Source: an uncultured cyanobacterium
GTDB taxonomy: Bacteria; Cyanobacteriota; Vampirovibrionia; Gastranaerophilales; Gastranaerophilaceae
DNA: 7,373 bases
Reading direction: 5' to 3'
Assembly: GCA_947073895.1 (NCBI GenBank)
Contig: CAMTNN010000071.1
Span: 1-7,373 of the forward strand
The notes beneath the pieces are model-generated. The model was not told where the DNA came from. It made no database searches and saw only the letters and a program-made list of their open reading frames with translations. This document shows, in pieces, positions 1-4,762 of the stretch (within the stretch, counting starts at the first letter, position 1; every line of letters starts with the position of its first letter). Made by a program: the position numbers and the translations under genes.

Positions 1-1
1 T

Positions 2-442
2 ATCAAAAATTCAAACAAAGATGTTAAAGTTATAATCTTAACTTCTCATAATGATGAAAAAGAAGTCTTAAACAGCTTGAAAGCCGGTGCTAATGCTTAT
101 TGCTCAAAAGAAATTAACCCGAAAAGACTAACACAGGTTGTACAGTCAGTTCTTGACGGAGCTTCCTGGTTTGACCCTTCTATAGCTCATATTGTGCTTG
201 AAGCAGCTGCAAAATCACAACAGATTGACAAACCGCAGCCTGAAAGGGATTACGGATTAACTTCAAGAGAAACTCAAATTTTGAAACTGATAACAGAAGG
301 TTACAGCAACAACGAAATTGCAAATCAGCTTTTTGTAAGTATTAATACAACAAAAGCTCATGTTGCAAGTATTTTGCAAAAACTGGAAGTAGACGACAGA
401 TTACAAGCGGCATTAAAAGCCCTGAAAGAAAGATTGGTATAA
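2..442 (+). CDS. NarL/FixJ-type response regulator, 5' end cut off by the window edge
   Basis: Partial DNA-binding response regulator. The frame is open from base 2 with no start codon needed, so the N-terminus, including the phosphorylated Asp, lies outside the window; 146 residues are visible. The first part is the end of a receiver domain: a hydrophobic strand ending in LTSH (position of the conserved Thr/Ser), then the helix with LKAGANAYCSKE, whose Lys matches the conserved receiver lysine. The last ~65 residues are a LuxR-type helix-turn-helix beginning LTSRETQILKLITEGYSNNE, with the usual recognition-helix pattern NTTKAHVASILQKL. It probably controls transcription after phosphorylation by a sensor kinase, which is not seen here. 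The next response regulator starts one base after its stop codon, so the two are almost certainly co-transcribed. Family assignment is secure; target genes and signal are unknown. Confidence 0.93.
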   Translation: MKNSNKDVKVIILTSHNDEKEVLNSLKAGANAYCSKEINPKRLTQVVQSVLDGASWFDPSIAHIVLEAAAKSQQIDKPQPERDYGLTSRETQILKLITEGYSNNEIANQLFVSINTTKAHVASILQKLEVDDRLQAALKALKERLV

Positions 443-443
443 A

Positions 444-1070
444 ATGGGTGGAATTGCTTCCATATTAGTAGTAGATGATAATCCAAAATTTTTGGCAGAT
501 GCACTTCCAATGTATGGTTATGACGTAACTGTAGCAGAAGATGGTATTGAAGCTTTAAAAATATTATTTGAAAAAGAAGAACACTTTGATTTAATGCTTC
601 TTGACGTAATGATGCCAAACATGGATGGCTGGGACACCCTAAAAGCAGTTAGAAAAAACAAAAAGACAGAACATCTTCCTGTTATTATGATTACAGCCGT
701 AAGCGAAGAGCAGAAGGTTGTTACAGGTCTAAGAACCGGTGCAGATGATTATATCGTTAAACCTTTTATTTTACCTAACCTTCTGGCAAGAGTTGAAGCA
801 GTCTTAAGACGTTCTCAATGGCAAAAAGATGCTCAGCCTAAAAAAGAAAAAACAATAAATAAAGATGTTAATGTTGATGCTCTGACTCCAAAAGAAAAAG
901 AAGTGCTTGCGCTTGTTGCAAAAGGAGCGAGCAATCAGGATATTGCAGATAAACTCTGTGTAAGAGATGTTACTGTTAAGACTCACTTAAATAGTATTTT
1001 TAAGAAATTAAAGGTTTCAAACAGAACACAGGCTGTATTATTGGCAATGGAAATAGATTTAATTAATTGA
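444..1070 (+). CDS. Response regulator, receiver domain plus LuxR-type HTH
   Basis: A 208-residue two-domain response regulator. The receiver (about 5-123) is complete: acidic pocket D11-D12, phosphoacceptor D54 in LLDVMMPNMDGW, T84, and K106 in the KPF motif. The receiver end (LLARVEAVLRR) resembles OmpR/PleD-type receivers more than the NarL type, yet the output domain at about 146-204 is a LuxR helix-turn-helix (LTPKEKEVLALVAKGASNQD, then VKTHLNSIFKKL). A Lys-rich linker at 127-145 joins them. The ATG at 444 follows the previous stop after one base, with only a weak purine-rich stretch as ribosome site, suggesting translational coupling. All phosphorylation residues are present, so it should be a functional regulator. 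No histidine kinase is in view. The two tandem regulators differ in receiver style, so they are not a recent duplication. Confidence 0.95.
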   Translation: MGGIASILVVDDNPKFLADALPMYGYDVTVAEDGIEALKILFEKEEHFDLMLLDVMMPNMDGWDTLKAVRKNKKTEHLPVIMITAVSEEQKVVTGLRTGADDYIVKPFILPNLLARVEAVLRRSQWQKDAQPKKEKTINKDVNVDALTPKEKEVLALVAKGASNQDIADKLCVRDVTVKTHLNSIFKKLKVSNRTQAVLLAMEIDLIN

Positions 1071-1074
1071 GGTG
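1069..1074 (+). promoter_or_regulatory. Ribosome-binding site of the pentapeptide-repeat gene
   Basis: GAGGTG lies 7 bases before the ATG at 1082 and overlaps the TGA stop (1068-1070) of the upstream response regulator. This fixes the start of the downstream gene and suggests coupled translation within one operon. Confidence 0.75.
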
Positions 1075-1081
1075 TAAATAA

Positions 1082-1597
1082 ATGTTATCAAAAGAAGAAC
1101 TGGTAAACTTGTTATTAAGTGATGTAGATTCATTCAATGAATCATCAAAAGGAAGCGATTTAAGCGAGACTGACTTTTCAGGCTGCACATTAGAAGGTGT
1201 TGTATTTGATAATGTTGATTTAAATTCCTCATCTTTTGCGGATGCTCAGCTTACAGATGTTAAATTCATCGGATGTGATTTAACTTCGGTTGATTTTAAC
1301 CGCGCTCATGTTATTGAATGTGCATTCAACGAATCTGTATTAAACGGAGCAGATTTCAGCTATGCAACAGTTGATTATTGTAACTTTGCAGAAGCAGATT
1401 TGGCAGGAACCATCTTAAGAGATGCAGATTTATCAAACTCTGATTTTACAGAAGCAGAAAACCTTAATGCAAGCAGATTTGATGATTCTACCGTTTGGCC
1501 GGATAATGATAATTTGCCTGACGATTTTGACTCAAGTTACTCTGATGATTTGTCATCACTAAAAGATGATGAAGACTTTGGTCCTTCTGATTATTAA
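1082..1597 (+). CDS. Pentapeptide-repeat protein with acidic C-terminal tail
   Basis: A 171-residue protein dominated by pentapeptide repeats, the A(D/N)LXX-type pattern that folds into a right-handed four-sided beta-helix. The repeats run from about residue 25 to 125, with Phe or Leu at every fifth position (for example SDLSETDFSGCTLEG and GADFSYATVDYCNFAEADL). A DSTVWPDN segment at 136-143 resembles the cap often found after such repeats. The last ~30 residues are strongly acidic and Ser-rich (DDFDSS, DDLSSLKDDEDFG). There is no signal peptide or membrane segment, so it is probably cytoplasmic. It follows the response regulator by 11 bases and likely belongs to the same operon. Pentapeptide proteins have varied roles; some mimic DNA and bind gyrase, but most have no known function and I assign none here. 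The stop codon overlaps that of the converging gene. Confidence 0.9.
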   Translation: MLSKEELVNLLLSDVDSFNESSKGSDLSETDFSGCTLEGVVFDNVDLNSSSFADAQLTDVKFIGCDLTSVDFNRAHVIECAFNESVLNGADFSYATVDYCNFAEADLAGTILRDADLSNSDFTEAENLNASRFDDSTVWPDNDNLPDDFDSSYSDDLSSLKDDEDFGPSDY

Positions 1598-2262
1598 TCT
1601 AAATACTCTTCAAGAGAAACATGTTCTGATTTTAACGGAGTATATTCCATCTGAAATTGGAACTCTTTAAGTTGTTCTTTTACTTTATATTTGCGGCAAT
1701 TCATTTTAATTCTTGAATCGACATCTTTTTCTTGAGTAAATCCCACTGATTCATATTTGGAGATAACATCGTAAGGCCCGTTAGTAACCGCTTCAAGAGA
1801 TATTCCGGACGCATTATTTTCTACTGCGTCTTTGAACAATTGATACAATAGGGCAGAACCTGCAAACGGAACTTTTTTATTAGGTTCATTCGGAATAGAG
1901 CAAATACCTTCTAAAAAGTATGGTGATTCCGGTGTATATGTCATAATTGAACATGGTTTTCCATTCTGCATTGCAACGTAGGTTCGATTATCAGGGTCAT
2001 GAGCACACGCAATACAATAATCAAAAACTTTTTGCCAGCGTCTTTGCAAAAAATCAGTTAATTTAGGAAATAGGTTTTTATATTTTGTTTTTGCTTGCAA
2101 TTTATCAAGAAAAACTCTATCAGAACGCTCCAATTGAAAAATATCAAAATCTGAAACAAGCCTGTTTTTTGCAGAAGCTTTGATATTAGCAACTTTATAT
2201 GCCTGAAAATTTAAAGAATTGTTATTTGTTGATTGAATATTCATACTAAGAATAAAGCTCAT
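1594..2262 (-). CDS. GNAT-like acetyltransferase with N-terminal signature
   Basis: A 222-residue protein whose C-terminal half looks like a GNAT acetyltransferase fold: strand YVAMQN at 95-100, a GKPCSIMTYTP strand at 101-111, LEGICSIP at 117-124, an acetyl-CoA-loop-like segment around 131-140 (VPFAGSALLY), a helix, strand ISLEAV, then SKYESVGF at 168-175, which matches the usual FYEKLGF end. The normal basic residue three before the loop glycine (G135) is a proline (P132), so the assignment rests on pattern rather than a perfect motif. The N-terminus holds a short tag, SLNFQAYKV, near residue 16-24. The start could be the ATG at 2262 or the ATG at 2244 (six residues shorter); neither has a clear ribosome site. 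The gene runs head-on into the pentapeptide gene and diverges from rpmB. Substrate unknown. Confidence 0.65.
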   Translation of the reverse strand: MSFILSMNIQSTNNNSLNFQAYKVANIKASAKNRLVSDFDIFQLERSDRVFLDKLQAKTKYKNLFPKLTDFLQRRWQKVFDYCIACAHDPDNRTYVAMQNGKPCSIMTYTPESPYFLEGICSIPNEPNKKVPFAGSALLYQLFKDAVENNASGISLEAVTNGPYDVISKYESVGFTQEKDVDSRIKMNCRKYKVKEQLKEFQFQMEYTPLKSEHVSLEEYLD

Positions 2263-2272
2263 AAATAGCTTT
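2254..2272 (-). other. Small hairpin with the acetyltransferase-like start codon in its loop
   Basis: A 6-bp inverted repeat (AAAGCT / AGCTTT) with a 7-base loop that contains the first ATG (2260-2262) of the acetyltransferase-like gene. In RNA it could affect start choice between this ATG and the one at 2244. The stem is short and AT-rich, so chance is possible. Confidence 0.3.
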
Positions 2273-2318
2273 TTTGCGGAATTGTTACAATAAATTTACA
2301 ATAATGCTTGTAAAATAT

Positions 2319-2347
2319 TTGAGTTTAAGGTACACTACTTTTATAAT
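2319..2347 (+). promoter_or_regulatory. Sigma70-type promoter for rpmB
   Basis: TTGAGT (2319-2324), a 17-base spacer, then a perfect TATAAT (2342-2347), leaving roughly a 20-base leader before the rpmB start at 2374. Box sequences, spacing and position all fit a housekeeping promoter. Confidence 0.8.
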
Positions 2348-2360
2348 ACACTGGTAGAAA

Positions 2361-2366
2361 GAAGGA
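2361..2366 (+). promoter_or_regulatory. Ribosome-binding site of rpmB
   Basis: GAAGGA ends 7 bases before the ATG at 2374. This supports the assigned start of the L28 gene. Confidence 0.75.
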
Positions 2367-2373
2367 AATTACT

Positions 2374-2565
2374 ATGGCAAAACATTGTGAAGTATGCGGT
2401 AAATCAGCATTAAAATCATCAAAATTAACATTCTCTCATAAACAAATTCCTAACAGACAAACTCCGAATCTTCAAGAAATCAGAGTTAATGTAAACGGAC
2501 AAACTAAGAGAATGACAGTTTGTACTGCTTGCTTAAAAGCAGGCAAAGTTCAAAAAGCTGTTTAA
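2374..2565 (+). CDS. rpmB: Large ribosomal subunit protein bL28, zinc-ribbon form
   Basis: A 63-residue protein recognisable as bL28 from MAKHCEVCGKSALKSSKLTF at the start, PNLQEIRVNVNGQTKRM in the middle, and CTACLKAGKV at the end. It is a structural protein of the 50S subunit. Two CxxC pairs (C5/C8 and C50/C53) are intact, the four-cysteine form expected to bind zinc; many bacteria carry a cysteine-free version instead. The length is typical of the short bL28 form. It is a single-gene transcription unit with its own promoter (2319-2347), a good ribosome site and a strong terminator starting 10 bases after its stop. No second, cysteine-free copy is visible in the window. Confidence 0.96.
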   Translation: MAKHCEVCGKSALKSSKLTFSHKQIPNRQTPNLQEIRVNVNGQTKRMTVCTACLKAGKVQKAV

Positions 2566-2574
2566 GGTTTAAAT

Positions 2575-2612
2575 AAAAAGCGGGTTGCAAATTAATTTGC
2601 AACCCGCTTTTT
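2575..2612. terminator. Bidirectional intrinsic terminator
   Basis: A perfect 38-base palindrome: 19-base arms with a GC-rich core (GCGGGTTGC / GCAACCCGC), flanked by an A-run on the left and a T-run on the right, so it can end transcription in both directions. It serves rpmB on the plus strand and the 285-residue gene on the minus strand. The in-frame stop of the extended minus-strand frame (2612-2614) touches the stem base. Confidence 0.93.
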
Positions 2613-2692
2613 TACGTTTCCATTTCCTTTCTCACCTGAGCAATAGCCGCTGCTCGAACAGCTTTAAGATGGGGATGAGCATTCCAAAACCG
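2612..2692 (-). pseudogene. In-frame C-terminal remnant beyond the stop of the 285-residue gene
   Basis: After the TAA at 2693-2695 the same frame continues for 26 sense codons, reading RFWNAHPHLKAVRAAAIA and then QVRKEMET, and ends at a second TAA at 2612-2614, right against the terminator stem. The peptide is hydrophilic, helix-like and in keeping with the preceding sequence. There is no start codon or ribosome site for independent translation, apart from an ATG three codons before its end. I infer that it was the C-terminus of the upstream gene before a nonsense change, or that it is reached by readthrough. Confidence 0.65.
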
Positions 2693-3550
2693 TTACCAAA
2701 AAGCTCTATGAACTCTTTCTTCTATATGACTTAATTTTTCACCCCTTTCCGATTTCTGTATTACCAAACGTGAAAAAGCAGATTCATCCTGCGCAAAAAC
2801 AGACATCGCCTCTCCCAGCTCAGGAGCAACTTCATTAACTCTCAAATTAAACTTACGAATCTTCTCAATTCGTTCAGGGTTTTGAATATCGTGCTCTTTC
2901 ATGCGCGCACTTTGAGCAGCTCTGTACTCAGGAGTTTTGCAAAACTGAGCAGCATGCTTATTTCTCGTATACATTTCTTCGATATGAGAAGCATTGTAAG
3001 CTTCTGTTTTTTGAGCTATTTCACGATTACCTGCTTCATCTGATGATTTTACTAATGTTCGATAATTATGCGGGAAGTAAACAAAACCGATTTGGTTTAA
3101 AGCCCACTCAATTGAACTGCGGCTTTTAAACCCTAATTCTTGTGCTACTTCATCCTTTGTTCTAAGTTTACCCCACAATTCTTGAAGCATTTTTAAAGGA
3201 AAATTCATACCTTTTGTTTTTTCTTCAAAACGGTTTTTAAATGCACCATTACGTTCAAAAGACACAGAATCAGCAATCCCAACAAATTCAGGGTAATTTT
3301 GCCTTACTTCATCCATACTCTTCATATCAAGCAGAGGAGCATATCTTTTTAAATGAAGTTCTTTTAAAGATGGCATATTCTCTTTGCCTCTAGCAACAAT
3401 CTGACTAGCTTGTTCTAGAATTATTTCCGGCAAAAGATTACTACGTTTTTCTACTATGTATCTTAAACCAATAGGTTTTCCTCTGCCCTCAAAAGCAGGA
3501 GTAGAAAGAGATTTGTTATAATTAAAAGGGTTTATAGAATATATTTGCAT
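2693..3550 (-). CDS. Unrecognised 285-residue protein with HTH-like segment, probably truncated
   Basis: I do not recognise a named family. The protein starts MQIYSINPFNYNKSLSTPAF and continues EGRGK: a short N-terminal tag with an F-E-G core, like the F-Q-A tag of the acetyltransferase-like protein at 1594-2262. No signal peptide or membrane segment follows. The body is charged and mostly helical. Residues 129-155 (LRTKDEVAQELGFKSRSSIE and on) resemble a helix-turn-helix of the kind that reads 'developmental/DNA-binding' repeats, so nucleic-acid binding is possible but unproven. Residues 205-235 (KTPEYRAAQSARMKEHDIQN and on) recall the NUMOD-like helices near homing nucleases, a weak resemblance. 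The only plausible start is the ATG at 3548-3550; an AGAGGG lies 12 bases upstream, farther than usual, and inside a hairpin. The stop at 2693 appears premature because coding-like sequence continues in frame to 2612. Encoded downstream of clpP on the same strand. Confidence 0.75.
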   Translation of the reverse strand: MQIYSINPFNYNKSLSTPAFEGRGKPIGLRYIVEKRSNLLPEIILEQASQIVARGKENMPSLKELHLKRYAPLLDMKSMDEVRQNYPEFVGIADSVSFERNGAFKNRFEEKTKGMNFPLKMLQELWGKLRTKDEVAQELGFKSRSSIEWALNQIGFVYFPHNYRTLVKSSDEAGNREIAQKTEAYNASHIEEMYTRNKHAAQFCKTPEYRAAQSARMKEHDIQNPERIEKIRKFNLRVNEVAPELGEAMSVFAQDESAFSRLVIQKSERGEKLSHIEERVHRAFW

Positions 3551-3566
3551 ATTATCTATAAACCCT
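3527..3566 (-). promoter_or_regulatory. Hairpin spanning the ribosome site and start codon of the 285-residue gene
   Basis: A perfect 12-bp inverted repeat (AGGGTTTATAGA at 3527-3538, TCTATAAACCCT at 3555-3566) with a 16-base loop. On the minus-strand RNA the first arm contains the purine-rich AGGG ribosome site, the loop holds the AUG (3548-3550), and the second arm is codons 4-8. When folded it would hide the ribosome site. A short U-run follows the second arm. This could be translational control, possibly temperature- or ligand-dependent; no ligand-binding domain is recognisable. Confidence 0.55.
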
Positions 3567-3587
3567 CTAAAAATATTTTTTGCGTTT

Positions 3588-3673
3588 ATGACAAGGGTCG
3601 GACGACAATTGTCATATTACCAACAAAAATAAAAGCTACTGGTCGTCCTCTGCTGACTTTATTACATGTTGGT
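3588..3673. repeat. Intergenic region with nested inverted repeats
   Basis: The gap between clpP and the 285-residue gene holds several short perfect inverted repeats: ATGACAA (3588-3594) with TTGTCAT (3609-3615); GGACGAC (3600-3606) with GTCGTCC (3642-3648); the palindrome GACAATTGTC (3604-3613); and ACCAACA (3619-3625) with TGTTGGT (3667-3673). They overlap, so only some can form at once. No clear clpP terminator is present. The minus strand also reads through it in one open frame without a start (CNKVSRGRPVAFIFVGNM and on, ending at 3586). It could be a structured untranslated region or one copy of a dispersed repeat. Confidence 0.4.
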
Positions 3674-3695
3674 TCAAATTGGTTGCAATAAAATC

Positions 3696-4304
3696 CTATG
3701 CGTCGACTGAAGTTACAACTTTATCAATCAAGCCGTATTCAACAGCTTCTGCAGCTGACAAGTAGTGGTCACGTTCGCAATCTTCTTTAACTTTTTCAAA
3801 CGGTTGACCTGAATTTTCAGCCATAATACCAATTAACATATCTTTCATTCTCAAGATTTCTTTAGCTTCCAATTCAATATCTGTTGCTTGACCTTTCGCA
3901 CCGCCTAAAGGCTGGTGAATCATAATACGCGCACTTGGAAGAGCCATTCTCTTACCCTTAGCACCTGCTGAAAGCAAGAACGCACCCATTGATGCAGCTT
4001 CACCCAAACAAATTGTTTGAACATCAGCCTTTATTAGATTCATTGTGTCATAAATCGCCATGCCGGCAGTGATTACACCACCAGGTGAATTAATGTATAA
4101 CATAATATCCTTTTCAGGGTTTTCGCTATCTAATAAAAGAAGCTGTGCTACAACAGAATTTGCAACATCGTCATCAATTTCAGTACCTAAGAAAATAATT
4201 CTTTCTCTCAAAAGTCTTGAAAAAATATCAAAAGACTTTTCACCACGAGATGATGATTCAATAACTGTTGGCACATAGCTCAATATTTTTTTCATATCTG
4301 ACAT
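3696..4304 (-). CDS. clpP: ATP-dependent Clp protease proteolytic subunit
   Basis: A 202-residue ClpP serine peptidase, which assembles into a two-ring barrel and degrades unfolded or tagged proteins fed by ClpX or ClpC-type ATPases in the cytoplasm. The catalytic triad is complete and correctly spaced: S105 in [20 protein letters not shown]130 in MIHQP, and D179 in CERDHYL. The INSPGG motif (71-76), which forms the oxyanion region, is intact. The N-terminus ([20 protein letters not shown]) is the usual start of the mature enzyme, so little is removed. The ATG at 4304 is chosen because AAGGAG lies 6 bases upstream; an alternative Met is at residue 4. The usual neighbours tig and clpX are absent on both sides. 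Upstream is a LapA-like gene on the same strand. Confidence 0.98.
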   Translation of the reverse strand: MSDMKKILSYVPTVIESSSRGEKSFDIFSRLLRERIIFLGTEIDDDVANSVVAQLLLLDSENPEKDIMLYINSPGGVITAGMAIYDTMNLIKADVQTICLGEAASMGAFLLSAGAKGKRMALPSARIMIHQPLGGAKGQATDIELEAKEILRMKDMLIGIMAENSGQPFEKVKEDCERDHYLSAAEAVEYGLIDKVVTSVDA

Positions 4305-4310
4305 AAATCT

Positions 4311-4316
4311 CTCCTT
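4311..4316 (-). promoter_or_regulatory. Ribosome-binding site of clpP
   Basis: AAGGAG on the minus strand, 6 bases before the ATG at 4304. It favours this start over the Met three codons later. Confidence 0.85.
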
Positions 4317-4326
4317 TATTGGGAAT

Positions 4327-4355
4327 ATTTTACTTCAAATCAAATAAGCACGCAA
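4327..4355 (-). promoter_or_regulatory. Possible clpP promoter
   Basis: On the minus strand: TTGCGT (4350-4355), 17 bases, then TAAAAT (4327-4332), about 22 bases before the clpP start. The -10 box is good and the -35 box is weak. It overlaps the hairpin at 4342-4387. Confidence 0.4.
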
Positions 4356-4387
4356 TCAACCAAAAACAGGATTATTCGTGCTTATTT
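4342..4387. terminator. Weak hairpin between the LapA-like gene and clpP
   Basis: An 11-bp inverted repeat (AAATAAGCACG at 4342-4352, CGTGCTTATTT at 4377-4387) with a 24-base loop, spanning the stop codon of the LapA-like gene. T-rich sequence follows on both sides. The stem is AT-rich and the loop large, so it may be a partial terminator or an attenuator between the two minus-strand genes rather than a strong stop. Confidence 0.35.
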
Positions 4388-4677
4388 TTTAATGCGTTAT
4401 CAAGAGCTTTTTCTAACACCTCAATTTTTTGCTCAAGAACTTTTACTCTTGAAGAATTCTCATCTGCTACTATTGATTCTTTTTCCAGCTCTCTTTTGTA
4501 AGAATTAAGCTTATCATTTTTAAGATTTAATTTTAACCCGACTAAACACATTCCCATAAGCGACCCGCATAAAAACACATTCAGCAAATCATATTTACTA
4601 ACTCCGTCTGATAATGCTATCATTAAAGCTAAAACTGCTGATAAAACAATTAATATAATATAAAGTAATTTCTTCAT
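4372..4677 (-). CDS. Small two-helix membrane protein with coiled coil, LapA-like
   Basis: A 101-residue protein, taking the ATG at 4677 as start because AAGGAG lies 7 bases upstream and a TATAAT box sits 23 bases away; a TTG 18 bases further upstream would lie at the transcript start. Two hydrophobic helices, about 4-22 (LLYIILIVLSAVLALMIAL) and 31-50 (LLNVFLCGSLMGMCLVGLKL), are joined by a short polar loop. They are followed by a charged, heptad-like region at 55-98 rich in Glu and Lys (RVKVLEQKIEVLEKALDNAL), probably a cytoplasmic coiled coil. This layout matches the LapA/DUF1049 type of inner-membrane protein, known in some bacteria for lipopolysaccharide assembly. The match is by architecture only, so the role is not assured. 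It diverges from flhB and precedes clpP. Confidence 0.75.
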   Translation of the reverse strand: MKKLLYIILIVLSAVLALMIALSDGVSKYDLLNVFLCGSLMGMCLVGLKLNLKNDKLNSYKRELEKESIVADENSSRVKVLEQKIEVLEKALDNALKNKHE

Positions 4678-4684
4678 ATATAAA

Positions 4685-4690
4685 CTCCTT
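4685..4690 (-). promoter_or_regulatory. Ribosome-binding site of the LapA-like gene
   Basis: AAGGAG on the minus strand, 7 bases before the ATG at 4677. It decides the start against an upstream TTG at 4695. Confidence 0.85.
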
Positions 4691-4699
4691 TTCAAAGAA

Positions 4700-4705
4700 A
4701 TTATA
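4700..4705 (-). promoter_or_regulatory. -10 box for the LapA-like gene
   Basis: A perfect TATAAT on the minus strand. Transcription would start near 4693 and give a leader of about 16 bases that still includes the ribosome site. No good -35 box is seen at the usual spacing. Confidence 0.55.
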
Positions 4706-4723
4706 TCTCAAAATGGAATTTTA

Positions 4724-4732
4724 TGCTAGAAT
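4724..4732 (+). promoter_or_regulatory. Extended -10 element for flhB
   Basis: TGCTAGAAT on the plus strand is an extended -10 (TGn followed by TAGAAT), about 30 bases before the flhB start. The -35 region is poor, which extended -10 promoters tolerate. It is divergent to, and about 20 bases from, the -10 box of the LapA-like gene. Confidence 0.5.
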
Positions 4733-4762
4733 AATTAATAATAATCCAACTAAGGTACACAA

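Noticed and set aside
1607..1618. Short palindrome CTCTTCAAGAG as a terminator for the convergent pair
   Set aside because: Only five base pairs with one-base centre and no T-run, too weak for an intrinsic terminator.
3589..3633. Tiny plus-strand frame starting MTRVGRQLSYYQQK
   Set aside because: Only 14 residues, no ribosome site, and it coincides with the nested inverted repeats.
4678..4695. Six-residue N-terminal extension of the LapA-like protein from a TTG at 4695
   Set aside because: The AAGGAG site at 4685-4690 and the TATAAT at 4700-4705 point to the ATG at 4677; the TTG would be at the very start of the transcript.
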